Shown piece after piece: positions 53,191 through 62,903 of a stretch of DNA of 64,000 nucleotides. Source of the stretch: Massilia phosphatilytica (GTDB lineage Bacteria; Pseudomonadota; Gammaproteobacteria; Burkholderiales; Burkholderiaceae_D). The DNA is taken from assembly GCF_002968015.1 (NCBI RefSeq), contig NZ_PUIP01000001.1, forward strand, positions 806,001 to 870,000, in the 5' to 3' direction. Positions within the stretch are counted from its first letter, which is position 1; every line of letters begins with the position of its first letter. Made by a program: the position numbers and the translations under genes. The notes beneath the pieces are model-generated. The model worked only from the letters and a program-made list of their open reading frames with translations, did not search any database and was not told where the DNA came from.

Positions 53191-53928
53191 ATGCATCGTA
53201 CGATACTGGCAGGCCTGGTGACAGCAACCTTGTTGAGCGCCTGCGGGGGAGGAGGGGGTACCGGCGGCACCGCGGCGCAGGCGGCCGCATCGGTGAGCTA
53301 CCGTTTCGTGCCGCCGCAAGCCGGCGCGCATCTCGTCTATGCCGACCAGCAGGCCGACACGCTGAACAATACGTTGAATCGGACGGCAGTCGACGACGTC
53401 ACGGCGGTCAATGCCGATGGCACGTTCGCCGTGCACGAAGAAGATCCATCCCACAACCGCATCGTGTCCGGCGCGGTCGACCAGACCTTGTACCCGACGG
53501 ACTTCCAGTACGACGCGGCCGGGCAGGTCACCGCGATGACGGTGAATAACGGCACGGCCGTCACGCATTGCTTGTACCAGGGCAGCCAGGGCGCGCCGGC
53601 AACGCTGGCCGTCGGCGCGGGCTGGAACACGCAATACACCGAGACGTGCAACGGCGGCGCCGGCGTGACTTACACGCAGAACGGGACGTTGTCCGGCGTT
53701 GAGACGATCACGATCGCCGCGGGCACGTTCAGCGCCTACAAGTTCGTCTCGACGACGACCTGGACCGTCAACGGCATCACGCGTACGGAAACCGCGACAC
53801 GCTGGCGCGACGCATCCGGCGGCGACACGCGCACCCTCAAAATGGTGCGGGCGATCGCCTACAGCGGCGGCACGCCGCTCGCTGGTGCGCTGGTGACGGC
53901 GGCGCGGGAATTGCAGAGTTATCGGTAA
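53191..53928 (+). CDS. Lipoprotein of unknown function
   Basis: The 245-residue product begins MHRTILAGLVTATLLSACGG. LSAC is a lipobox, so the mature protein starts at Cys18 and is lipid-anchored. A Gly-rich spacer is followed by beta-rich sequence with conserved Trp and Tyr. A GGAGG site precedes the ATG. I do not recognise a family. Confidence 0.75.
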   Translation: MHRTILAGLVTATLLSACGGGGGTGGTAAQAAASVSYRFVPPQAGAHLVYADQQADTLNNTLNRTAVDDVTAVNADGTFAVHEEDPSHNRIVSGAVDQTLYPTDFQYDAAGQVTAMTVNNGTAVTHCLYQGSQGAPATLAVGAGWNTQYTETCNGGAGVTYTQNGTLSGVETITIAAGTFSAYKFVSTTTWTVNGITRTETATRWRDASGGDTRTLKMVRAIAYSGGTPLAGALVTAARELQSYR

Positions 53929-54014
53929 AGCCTTGCGCGGGGCACGGAACGGATCAGCATCGCTGCTGTCCAACGGCTGTCATGAGCCGGCATGGTCGCC
54001 GAAAGGAGCATCCA

Positions 54015-54530
54015 ATGCGTGTCTCCGAACGCCTGGCGCTTGCGTCCAGGGTCTTTGGGCCGGGCGTCCCACCCGCGATCTGTTGCATGCTGGCGGGCTG
54101 CGCCGGATCGACCGTGGCGCCGGACGCGCACCCCGGGCAATGCCGGCGCGCCAGCGAACAGGAGATCGGCGCGCTGTTCGACCGCTGGAATGCGTCGCTG
54201 CAAACGGGCGATCCGCACCAGGTCGTCGCCAATTACGCGGCGCGGTCGATCCTGCTGCCGACCGTGTCCAACGTGCCGCGCCTCACGCCGGCGGACAAGG
54301 AAGCGTACTTCGAACACTTCCTGCAAAGCCGGCCATCCGGCGTCATCGACCTGCGCTTCGTCGACATCGCCTGCGACACGGCGGTGGACGCCGGCCTGTA
54401 CACGTTCACGTTCGGCGCGACGGGGCAGGTCGTGCATGCACGCTATACGTTCACGTACCGGTGGGAAGGCGGCAAGTGGCTCATCACGAGCCACCATTCG
54501 TCGGCCATGCCGGAGGCAGGGCCGCACTGA
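54015..54530 (+). CDS. NTF2-like (SgcJ/EcaC-type) exported protein
   Basis: The 171-residue product starts MRVSERLALASRVFGPGVPP; LAGC at about 26-29 may be a lipobox after an unusual signal region. The rest fits a SnoaL/DUF4440-like cone fold (EIGALFDRWNASLQTGDPHQV, YEHFLQSRPSGV-like region, WLITSHHSSAMP). Such proteins bind small molecules or assist a partner. AAGGAG 9 bp upstream decides the ATG at 54015. It converges on smpB. Confidence 0.75.
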   Translation: MRVSERLALASRVFGPGVPPAICCMLAGCAGSTVAPDAHPGQCRRASEQEIGALFDRWNASLQTGDPHQVVANYAARSILLPTVSNVPRLTPADKEAYFEHFLQSRPSGVIDLRFVDIACDTAVDAGLYTFTFGATGQVVHARYTFTYRWEGGKWLITSHHSSAMPEAGPH

Positions 54531-54537
54531 GCTTCGA

Positions 54538-54987
54538 TCAGCGGCGGTGCTGCTTCATCGCCTTGTCGACCTCGCGCTTGGCGTCGCGATCCCGCTCGGT
54601 ATCGCGCTTGTCGTGCTGCTTCTTGCCCTTGGCGAGGCCGACTTCGCATTTCACGCGGCCGCCCTTGAAGTGCAGGTTGAGGGGGACGAGGGTGTAGCCG
54701 GAACGCTCGACCTTGCCGACCAGCTTGTCGATTTCGGCCTTGTGCAGCAGCAGCTTGCGGGTGCGCAGGGCTTCCGGATGGCTCCAGGCGGAGGCGGTCG
54801 TGAGGGCGCTGATGTGGGCGCCGAACAGGTACAGTTCGCCGTTGCGCACGACGACGTACGCTTCCTTGATCTGCACGCGGCCGTCGCGGATTGCCTTCAC
54901 TTCCCACCCTTCCAGCACGAGGCCGGCCTCGTAGCGGTCCTCGATGAAGTAGTCGAAAAAGGCTTTTTTATTGTCAATAATACTCAT
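54538..54987 (-). CDS. smpB: SsrA-binding protein
   Basis: The 149-residue protein starts [20 protein letters not shown] and has the SmpB barrel ([31 protein letters not shown]) and a basic C-terminal tail ([13 protein letters not shown]). With tmRNA it rescues stalled ribosomes. No tmRNA gene is visible in the window. The 103-bp divergent gap separates it from ratA. Confidence 0.97.
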   Translation of the reverse strand: MSIIDNKKAFFDYFIEDRYEAGLVLEGWEVKAIRDGRVQIKEAYVVVRNGELYLFGAHISALTTASAWSHPEALRTRKLLLHKAEIDKLVGKVERSGYTLVPLNLHFKGGRVKCEVGLAKGKKQHDKRDTERDRDAKREVDKAMKQHRR

Positions 54988-55090
54988 GAAATCGCTAATT
55001 TCCGCGCGTCGGTTAAACTACCGTCGTCGCGCGTTCGAAAAATGATGAGCGCGACGCAACGTAACCAACATCATAACAAACGGTTGACCA

Positions 55091-55522
55091 ATGGCAGTAG
55101 TGCACAAATCAGTTTTCCTCGGGTACAGCTCGGAACAGATGTTCGATCTGGTCGCGAAAGTCGAGGACTATCCGAAATTCCTTCCCTGGTGCAGCGGCGT
55201 GAAAGTGCTCGAGCGCAGCGACGAGAAGCTGGTGGCCTGCCTGCAAATCAACTTCCACGGCGTCAAGCAGAGCTTCACCACGTCCAACCACAACCAGCGT
55301 CCGAGCCAGATGAAGATGCACCTCGTCGACGGCCCGTTCAAGATGCTGGAAGCCACGTGGAACTTCAAGCCGCTGCGCGCCGATGCCTGCAAGATCGACT
55401 TCGACATGCAGTACGAGTTCTCGAGCATTATCCTCGAACAGCTCGTCGGACCCGTGTTCGGCATGATCGCCAACACGATGGTCGATTCGTTCTGCAAGCG
55501 TGCCGAGGTGATTTATGGCTGA
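55091..55522 (+). CDS. ratA: RatA/Coq10-like START-domain protein
   Basis: The 143-residue protein starts MAVVHKSVFLGYSSEQMFDL and has the polyketide-cyclase/START pattern FDLVAKVEDYPKFLPWC. RatA was named in E. coli as a toxin that blocks subunit joining, but the same fold in COQ10 binds ubiquinone; the role here is not settled. The place beside smpB and ratB is conserved. It overlaps ratB by 8 nt. Confidence 0.93.
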   Translation: MAVVHKSVFLGYSSEQMFDLVAKVEDYPKFLPWCSGVKVLERSDEKLVACLQINFHGVKQSFTTSNHNQRPSQMKMHLVDGPFKMLEATWNFKPLRADACKIDFDMQYEFSSIILEQLVGPVFGMIANTMVDSFCKRAEVIYG

Positions 55523-55814
55523 GGCGGCGGAACTGCAAGTCTACGTGACGTACGCGTTGCCGCAGAACGAGTTCATCCGTCCGCTGCGCGTGGCGCCCGG
55601 CACGACGGTCGGCCAGGCCATCGAACAGAGCGGCGTTCTGGCCAGCTTCCGGGACATCAACCTGGTGACGCAGCCGGTGGGCATCTACGGCAAGAAGAAG
55701 ACGCTGGAGACCGAACTCCGCGACCGCGACCGCGTCGAGATCTACCGCCCGCTCGTGGCCGATCCGAAGGATTCGCGGCGCAAGCGCGCAGCCAAGAAGC
55801 AGTCGGCCGCCTAG
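55515..55814 (+). CDS. ratB: RatB/RnfH ubiquitin-like protein
   Basis: The 99-residue protein has a beta-grasp fold (LQVYVTYALPQNEFIRPLRV, LVTQPVGIYGKKKTLETEL, RDRDRVEIYRPL) and a basic tail ending KRAAKKQSAA. RnfH proteins are co-transcribed with ratA; a function is not known. It overlaps the end of ratA, supporting one transcript. Confidence 0.93.
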   Translation: MAEAAELQVYVTYALPQNEFIRPLRVAPGTTVGQAIEQSGVLASFRDINLVTQPVGIYGKKKTLETELRDRDRVEIYRPLVADPKDSRRKRAAKKQSAA

Positions 55815-55818
55815 CCCC

Positions 55819-56286
55819 TCAACGGCACCCGGCCAGCACGCGCCGCACCTGCGCCAGCCGCTGCGCCTTCTCGTCGTCCGGCACGACGTAGTGCTGCCCC
55901 TTGTCATCCATATCGGTAAGACGAACGCCCGAGGTCAGCGCCGCCTCGCTGCGGCGTGCCGCGGCGCATTGCGCGGCATCGCCGGCCTTGCGTTGCGCGT
56001 CGTCGGCCGCCTTGCGCTCATCCGCATCGCGGTCGGCCGCGCGCTTGCGGAAGTTGGCGTCGCGGTCGGCCAGCGTGGGCGCAGCGGGCTTCGCGGTCGC
56101 TGCGGGCGCGGCCGGCTCGGCGGTTGCCGCCGAACGCGGCGCCTTCAGGATGCGCGACTGCGGCGTGCCGGGCGGCGGCGGGCGGTCGGAAAACACGCGG
56201 GTGCCGTGGTCGTCGATCCACGAATACTGGGCATGGGCCGGCGTGGCCGCGAGGGCGGCCAGCAACAGAAAAAATAAACGGTTCAT
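55819..56286 (-). CDS. DUF4124-type exported protein
   Basis: The 155-residue product has a signal peptide ending near AHAQ, followed by the DUF4124 core YSWIDDHGTRVFSDRPPPPG and a long Ala-, Lys- and Asp-rich helical region. DUF4124 proteins are periplasmic or surface associated and often sit near envelope genes; the function is unknown. It ends 4 bp from ratB on the other strand. Confidence 0.85.
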   Translation of the reverse strand: MNRLFFLLLAALAATPAHAQYSWIDDHGTRVFSDRPPPPGTPQSRILKAPRSAATAEPAAPAATAKPAAPTLADRDANFRKRAADRDADERKAADDAQRKAGDAAQCAAARRSEAALTSGVRLTDMDDKGQHYVVPDDEKAQRLAQVRRVLAGCR

Positions 56287-56360
56287 GGCCTGATTTCGCC
56301 ATGCCCGGCGGCCACTGTCAATCGCCGGTTATGGGTGATTCCAGTCGTTTTTTGGCAAGG

Positions 56361-56391
56361 TTGCGACGTTTTCCTGGAGTTTCTGTATAAT
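56361..56391 (+). promoter_or_regulatory. Candidate guaB promoter
   Basis: A perfect TATAAT (56386-56391) lies 28 bp before guaB. The best -35 is TTGCGA at 56361-56366, 19 bp away, so the spacing is long. The short leader contains AGGAAATAA before the ATG. Confidence 0.6.
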
Positions 56392-56416
56392 TCGCTTTTG
56401 CGCCTATAGGAAATAA

Positions 56417-57880
<1,464 letters not shown>

Positions 57881-57890
57881 GATCCCCCGA

Positions 57891-57915
57891 AACGCGGCCA
57901 GCCGGCCGCGTTTTT
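57891..57915 (+). terminator. Intrinsic terminator between guaB and guaA
   Basis: AACGCGGCC-AGCC-GGCCGCGTT is a perfect 9-bp stem followed by five T. guaA starts 22 bp later, so its transcription needs readthrough or a promoter inside guaB. Confidence 0.88.
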
Positions 57916-57936
57916 GCATTGACTATCAAAACAAAC

Positions 57937-59547
57937 ATGCATTCCAAAATCCTCATCCTCGACTTCGGTTCCCAGGTTACCCAACTGATCGCCCGCCGCG
58001 TGCGCGACGCGGGCGTGTTCTCCGAGGTCTATCCCTACGATATCGGCGACGACTTCGTCCGCAACTACGGCGCCGCCGGCGTGATCCTGTCGGGCAGCCA
58101 CAATTCCACGCTGGAAGGCGATTCGCCGCGCGCCCCGCAGGCCGTGTTCGAGCTGGGCGTGCCCGTGCTGGGCATCTGCTACGGCATGCAGACGATGGCC
58201 GCGCAGCTGGGCGGCAAGGTCGAGAACGGTAAAGTCCGCGAATTCGGCTACGCCGAAGTGCGCGCCCGCGGCCATACGAAACTGCTGAACGGCATCAACG
58301 ACTTCGTCACGGACGAAGGCCACGGCATGCTGAAGGTCTGGATGAGCCACGGCGACAAGGTCCTCGACATGCCGCAGGGCTTCAAGCTGATGGGCTCGAC
58401 GCCGAGCTGCCCGATCGCCGCCATGGCCGACGAAGAACGCGGTTTCTACGCGCTGCAATTCCACCCGGAAGTGACGCACACGACGCAAGGCGAAGCCATC
58501 ATCGGCCGCTTCGTGCACGAGATCTGCGGCTGCAAGAGCGACTGGAACATGCCGGACTACATCAGCGAGGCCGTCGAGAAGATCCGCGCGCAGGTCGGCA
58601 CCGATGAAGTGATCCTGGGCCTGTCGGGCGGCGTGGATTCGAGCGTGGCCGCCGCGCTGATCCACCGCGCCATCGGCGACCAGCTGACCTGCGTCTTCGT
58701 CGACCACGGCCTGCTGCGCAAGGACGAGGGCAAGATGGTCATGGACATGTTCTCCAAGAACCTCGGCGTGAAGGTGCTGCGCATCGACGCGTCCGACCAG
58801 TTCATGGGTCACCTGGCCGGCGTCAACGATCCTGAGCAGAAGCGCAAGATCATCGGCCGCGAATTCGTGGAAGTGTTCCAGGAGCAGGCCAAGCGGCTGA
58901 CGGCCGCCCGCTGGCTGGCGCAGGGCACGATCTACCCGGACGTGATCGAATCGGCCGGCAAGGGCAAGAAGGGCCAGACGATCAAGAGCCACCACAACGT
59001 GGGCGGCCTGCCGGAAACGCTGAACCTGAAGCTGCTGGAACCGCTGCGCGAACTGTTCAAGGACGAAGTGCGCAAGCTGGGCGTCGCCCTGGGCCTGCCG
59101 CACGACATGGTCTACCGCCACCCGTTCCCGGGCCCGGGCCTGGGCGTGCGCATCCTCGGCGAAGTGAAGCGCGAATACGCCGACCTGCTGCGCGAAGCGG
59201 ACGCGATCTTCATCGAAGAACTGCGCAACACGCCGTTCGAAGTGCCGCACGTCCCGGGCATCGACGCCGGCAAGGCGCCGACCAACTGGTACGAAGCGAC
59301 GTCGCAGGCATTTGCCGTGTTCCTGCCGGTGAAATCGGTGGGCGTGATGGGCGACGGCCGCACCTACGAATACGTCGTCGCGCTGCGCGCGGTGCAGACG
59401 CTGGACTTCATGACGGCGCAGTGGGCGCACCTGCCGCACGAGCTGATGGGCAAGGTTTCCAATCGCATCATCAACGAGGTGCGCGGCATCAATCGCGTCG
59501 TGTATGACATTTCGGGGAAACCGCCGGCGACGATCGAGTGGGAGTGA
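57937..59547 (+). CDS. guaA: GMP synthase (glutamine-hydrolysing)
   Basis: The 536-residue protein aminates XMP to GMP. The N-terminal glutamine amidotransferase has Cys in GICYGMQTM and His-Glu in FHPEVTHT; the ATP pyrophosphatase has the P-loop [12 protein letters not shown]; the C-terminal dimerisation domain ends PPATIEWE. The ATG at 57937 ([14 protein letters not shown]) fits the family; a TTG at 57919 is not needed. Confidence 0.98.
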   Translation: MHSKILILDFGSQVTQLIARRVRDAGVFSEVYPYDIGDDFVRNYGAAGVILSGSHNSTLEGDSPRAPQAVFELGVPVLGICYGMQTMAAQLGGKVENGKVREFGYAEVRARGHTKLLNGINDFVTDEGHGMLKVWMSHGDKVLDMPQGFKLMGSTPSCPIAAMADEERGFYALQFHPEVTHTTQGEAIIGRFVHEICGCKSDWNMPDYISEAVEKIRAQVGTDEVILGLSGGVDSSVAAALIHRAIGDQLTCVFVDHGLLRKDEGKMVMDMFSKNLGVKVLRIDASDQFMGHLAGVNDPEQKRKIIGREFVEVFQEQAKRLTAARWLAQGTIYPDVIESAGKGKKGQTIKSHHNVGGLPETLNLKLLEPLRELFKDEVRKLGVALGLPHDMVYRHPFPGPGLGVRILGEVKREYADLLREADAIFIEELRNTPFEVPHVPGIDAGKAPTNWYEATSQAFAVFLPVKSVGVMGDGRTYEYVVALRAVQTLDFMTAQWAHLPHELMGKVSNRIINEVRGINRVVYDISGKPPATIEWE

Positions 59548-59594
59548 TGTCGATGCTGGCAACAGCCGGCAAGCCCGAGCACTTGATGTGACCG

Positions 59595-59620
59595 AAGCCC
59601 CTGAGTTCAGGGGCTTTTTT
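59595..59620 (+). terminator. Intrinsic terminator after guaA
   Basis: AAGCCCCTGA-GT-TCAGGGGCTT is a perfect 10-bp stem followed by a run of T. It closes the gua region before the leftward sugar locus. Confidence 0.92.
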
Positions 59621-59707
59621 CTTTTCTCGCGCGGCACAGTCTGGCAATGGCTGGCACAGGCACACACGTGAACGCGGCCGCTCAGCGCCGCCAGCGAAAT
59701 GCGGGCT

Positions 59708-60871
59708 TCACGGCGCCGGCTGCTGCGCCTTTTTTTTGCATAGTTCCTGGAATGCCTTGGGCGTGCACTGGTATTCTCCCTTGAAGAGCTTGATGAAATA
59801 CGAGGCATTCCTGTAACCGACCGAATACGCGATTTCCGCAATACCGGCGTTGTCATTTTCCGCTAACAGGCGGGATGCTTCGGTCAGCCTGAGCTTGTTC
59901 AGGTAACCGGTAAACGTGCATCCCATTTCCGCCTTTAATATGTCGTTGACCTTATTGCGGTTGACTCCGCTCTCCGACACCAAGGTTTCCAGATCCAGTT
60001 TCGAATCCGAAAAACGCGTCGCCAGAAATCTCAAAATCGCGGATTTTTCCTTCTCGCGGTGCGACTCCAGCGCCAGCTGCTGGTAGGCCACCTGCGGCAG
60101 GTCTTGCTGCATCCGCGCGCGCAGGTCATTTGCCAGGGCCACCGCGTACTGCTTGACGAACCAGAACCCCAGGCCACCCCAGGCCAGTATCACGAAAGCG
60201 GCGAAAGAATATACATAGCCGTATTTCCGTTCGTGCAATTCAATGCTTGCGATTTCGATACGCGACTTGATCCCGACGCGGCTGACATTGCTGGTGCTGA
60301 CTTCGATCTGCGCCACCTTGGCCAGCGAATAACCCGAGTCGGATGGATCGAGTTTGTTCATATCGAGCCACCATTGCGGAACGGTCAAATGCGCAAGATC
60401 GAGTTCGACCCTGGCACCGTGCTGATTGCAGTTGATGTATGCCGCCGGCGAGCGGTAGGTCAGCAGGTCATCCGGTTTGGATCGCCTGTCATCAAAGGTG
60501 GTCAGGCCGACCCGGATCGTACCGGTGGGGAAGCAGCGTGCCTCGAAACTGATTTTGTCGAACCTGGACCAGTCGAACAAGGCCGGCTTGCCGTTGCGGT
60601 CTGTGAAGAGCAGGCCGGTCGACGCATAAAGATAGGGGGCGCTGCCTGACAGGAGGTATTCCATGATCAGACGCCCCGCATCGACTTGCGCGTTAACGCT
60701 GGCGGCCCCGGCGTTGCTGTTGTTCGCCTTGCGCAACTGCCACGAAAAATCTTCTTGCTCAAACAAGGCTTCGCGGTGATTGCTGCGGCTGATGCACAGA
60801 TACCCGATGAGGACAGTCATGCCGAGCAGCAGGACCAGCCGAACCAGTGCCTTTGAATATAACGCGTGCAT
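59708..60871 (-). CDS. Membrane-anchored AraC-family regulator
   Basis: The 387-residue protein has an N-terminal membrane helix (LVRLVLLLGMTVLIGYLCI), an extracytoplasmic domain of about 180 residues (beta-rich; ISFEARCFPTGTIRVGLTTF, VPQWWLD), a second membrane helix (YSFAAFVILAWGGLGFWFV) and a C-terminal AraC double HTH (about 285-385; FTGYLNKLRLTEASRLL, GIAEIAYSVGYRNASYFIKL). It is therefore a one-component sensor that may detect a sugar outside the membrane and act directly on DNA. It lies 33 bp downstream of the alpha-galactosidase gene. The likely targets are the paired elements at 62236-62530. Confidence 0.88.
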   Translation of the reverse strand: MHALYSKALVRLVLLLGMTVLIGYLCISRSNHREALFEQEDFSWQLRKANNSNAGAASVNAQVDAGRLIMEYLLSGSAPYLYASTGLLFTDRNGKPALFDWSRFDKISFEARCFPTGTIRVGLTTFDDRRSKPDDLLTYRSPAAYINCNQHGARVELDLAHLTVPQWWLDMNKLDPSDSGYSLAKVAQIEVSTSNVSRVGIKSRIEIASIELHERKYGYVYSFAAFVILAWGGLGFWFVKQYAVALANDLRARMQQDLPQVAYQQLALESHREKEKSAILRFLATRFSDSKLDLETLVSESGVNRNKVNDILKAEMGCTFTGYLNKLRLTEASRLLAENDNAGIAEIAYSVGYRNASYFIKLFKGEYQCTPKAFQELCKKKAQQPAP

Positions 60872-60904
60872 ATCAATATAAGTTGGATGGCGGGGCAGCG
60901 CGTC

Positions 60905-62134
60905 CTATGGTTTCGCAGGACCCGTCAGGAGCAGCATCAGCACGCTGTGCGGCGCCAACCGCGTTTGCAGTCTGGTGCTGGTGTCGCCCGTCTTCTTGCT
61001 CCACAGGTCGGACCAGCGGTAGACGGTCTGCTTGAAATCGACCGATCGGTTGCTCAGGTCATCGGTCAGGACCTGCTTCTTCCAGTCATGGTGAACGTCG
61101 GCAGCCTGGTTGGAGCGGTTCAGGAACATCAGTGCCCACTGGCCGCCGTCGAGCGGCTTGGCGTAGACCTCCAGTGGGCCGTCGGCCAGGACGCGTAGCG
61201 CCTGCACACCCAGTTTGTCCTGGTTCACCGCGATCACGCCGGGGTTGGTCAGGATGCGGCGGGTCGACTCGGACATGGAACGCAGGTCGTTGCCCAGGAT
61301 GAGGGGCGAGGCCATCATGGCCCAGATCGACAGATGGGCGCGGTCTTCATCCTCGCTCATGCCGTTGCCCACTTCGAGCATGTCCATATCGTTCCAGTGG
61401 CCGGGCCCCGCGAACTTGCGCAGGCCTGCCTGCTTGTCGAGGATGCGCAGCACGCCCAGACCGGTCGAGAGACCGGGACTGAATTCGCAGTCGAAGCAAT
61501 TATAGATATCGGGCGTGGTGCGCCATGAATGGCCGACCTGGCCGGCCCACTCCCACGGCTTGCTCATGCCCCATTCGCACAAGCTGAACACCATCGGACG
61601 GCCCGCCTTGGCGATCGCGTCGCGCATCGTGGTGTAGGCCGCTTCGGCGTTCATGCTCGGGGTGTTGCACCAGTCGTACTTGACGTAATCGATGTCCCAG
61701 CTGGCATAGGTCCGCGCATCCTGGTACTCGTGGCCGCGGCTGCCGGGACGGCCGCCGCAGGTGGTCGCGCCGGCGTCCGAGTAGATGCCCAGCTTGAGTC
61801 CCTTGCCATGTACATAGTCCGCCAGCGCCTTCATGCCGGATGGGAAGCGCTTGGGGTCGGGTTGGATGTTGCCGTCGGCGTCACGCTGGCCTTGCCAGCA
61901 ATCGTCAATGTTCACGTACTGGAAGCCTGCGTCCTTCAAGCCCTGCTTGACCATGGCATCGGCGGTCTCGCGGATCAGGCGCTCGTCGATTTCGCAGGCA
62001 AATTTGTTCCAGCTGTTCCAGCCCATTTGCGGGGTGCTGGCCAGCCCTTCAGCCTTTTGGGCCCAGCTATTGCCGCAGGCGGCGGCACCCAGCAAGGCGC
62101 CTAACACGAGCTGCGCCGTGCGTTTGGTGTTCAT
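60905..62134 (-). CDS. Exported GH27 alpha-galactosidase
   Basis: The 409-residue enzyme has a signal peptide ending near GNSWAQ and the GH27 barrel: TPQMGWNSWNKF, YVNIDDCWQ, LGIYSDAG and the nucleophile Asp in YVKYDWCN, with acid/base Asp in the WRTTPDIY segment. A beta-sandwich domain forms the C-terminus. It releases terminal alpha-linked galactose from oligosaccharides or plant polymers in the periplasm or outside. AGGA 7 bp before the ATG at 62134 decides the start over an ATG at 62149. The element at 62236-62336 lies about 100 bp upstream. Confidence 0.93.
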   Translation of the reverse strand: MNTKRTAQLVLGALLGAAACGNSWAQKAEGLASTPQMGWNSWNKFACEIDERLIRETADAMVKQGLKDAGFQYVNIDDCWQGQRDADGNIQPDPKRFPSGMKALADYVHGKGLKLGIYSDAGATTCGGRPGSRGHEYQDARTYASWDIDYVKYDWCNTPSMNAEAAYTTMRDAIAKAGRPMVFSLCEWGMSKPWEWAGQVGHSWRTTPDIYNCFDCEFSPGLSTGLGVLRILDKQAGLRKFAGPGHWNDMDMLEVGNGMSEDEDRAHLSIWAMMASPLILGNDLRSMSESTRRILTNPGVIAVNQDKLGVQALRVLADGPLEVYAKPLDGGQWALMFLNRSNQAADVHHDWKKQVLTDDLSNRSVDFKQTVYRWSDLWSKKTGDTSTRLQTRLAPHSVLMLLLTGPAKP

Positions 62135-62235
62135 CTCGAATCCTATCATTATGCATATTTCATAAGGTTGCGTTCGGGTGGGCGGCCGGCACGCTTGCCG
62201 TGATGCCCGGCGGGCATCGGCCGCCCGGCGTGCCT

Positions 62236-62336
62236 GAAGCATAGGCGGTCCATCGTGGGCAACGATATCGCCGGCAGTCGAATTTCTAGCAATCCGCAGA
62301 AATTGCAAGCGATCTTAGCCACAGTGCAAATTGGCC
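62236..62336 (-). promoter_or_regulatory. 101-bp control element of the alpha-galactosidase gene
   Basis: This 101-bp stretch matches the reverse complement of 62430-62530 at 79 of 101 positions without gaps. It contains the dyad AATTTCT-N10-AGAAATT (62281-62304) and the reverse complement of CGATATCGTTG. Read towards the alpha-galactosidase it has the same orientation as the second element read towards the lipoprotein gene. No gene lies in 62135-62903. Confidence 0.8.
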
Positions 62337-62368
62337 GCGGGAGCTGGATCGACAACCGGTCCGCGATT

Positions 62369-62401
62369 GGACCGTGGCATGGCAACCATGTTTTCCGGTC
62401 C
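62369..62401. promoter_or_regulatory. Central dyad between the two control elements
   Basis: GGACCG (62369-62374), CATGG-CAA-CCATG (62378-62390) and CGGTCC (62396-62401) form nested dyads centred near 62384. This is within about 2 bp of the symmetry centre (62383) of the 101-bp inverted elements. Confidence 0.55.
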
Positions 62402-62429
62402 GTTTGCCCGACCTGACGCCGGCTGCCAC

Positions 62430-62530
62430 GGCCGATTTTTACTATGGCTGACATTGCTTGCAATTTCTGCGGTTTACAAGAAATTCGATCGGCGCCGATA
62501 TCGTTGGCCTTGGGATACGGCCTATGCTTC
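62430..62530 (+). promoter_or_regulatory. 101-bp control element facing the lipoprotein gene
   Basis: This is the mirror copy of 62236-62336. It contains AATTTCT-N10-AGAAATT (62462-62485), with arms identical to the other copy but a different spacer, and CGATATCGTTG at 62496-62506. Conserved arms with a changed spacer are typical of a protein-binding operator. Confidence 0.8.
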
Positions 62531-62634
62531 GCCCATGAGCCGGGTGCCGCAAGGTCTGCGCGCTGAAAATCGCATCAATCCTGGCCTCACCCGGTTTCGC
62601 TCTCCTCCGTGGCGGGTTTCCGCGACGGTTTTTC

Positions 62635-62661
62635 GGGGCAGCTTTGGCTGCCCCTTTTTTT
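62635..62661 (+). terminator. Intrinsic terminator inside the divergent intergenic region
   Basis: GGGGCAGC-TTTG-GCTGCCCC is a perfect 8-bp stem followed by seven T. No plus-strand gene lies between guaA and here, so it would end a transcript from the rightward control element about 100 nt upstream, either as an attenuator or as the end of a small RNA. Confidence 0.85.
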
Positions 62662-62729
62662 GGAGCCGCCCCGCACGGGTGCACGGGTGTCCTCGCGCAC
62701 ATATTCGCGCGCTGTTTTTCAAGCATTTT

Positions 62730-62743
62730 TGAAAACGATTTCA
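62730..62743. promoter_or_regulatory. LacI-type operator-like palindrome
   Basis: TGAAAACGATTTCA is nearly palindromic around a central CG, the pattern of LacI/GalR-family sites. It lies 160 bp before the lipoprotein start, past the terminator. No LacI-type gene is in the window. Confidence 0.4.
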
Positions 62744-62903
62744 TAACCACGGCGAGGCAGTGCCAGTCCATCGATCCCTGACCAGGAGCATCGTCCATGC
62801 CGCGAAGCGGGCAGGGACCCATCTTTTCTTGTCATCGGCACAGCCGGTGCCGAGCAATTTCAGCAAACACAAAAGAAAGGAACATCCAATGAGGAGACAA
62901 ACC

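Noticed and set aside
54538-55090. A tmRNA gene beside smpB
   Set aside because: The flanking gaps are about 100 bp or less and show no tRNA-like acceptor end.
55091-55814. ratA-ratB as a toxin-antitoxin defence module
   Set aside because: The pair is a conserved housekeeping neighbour of smpB in proteobacteria, and the Coq10-like fold gives a competing explanation.
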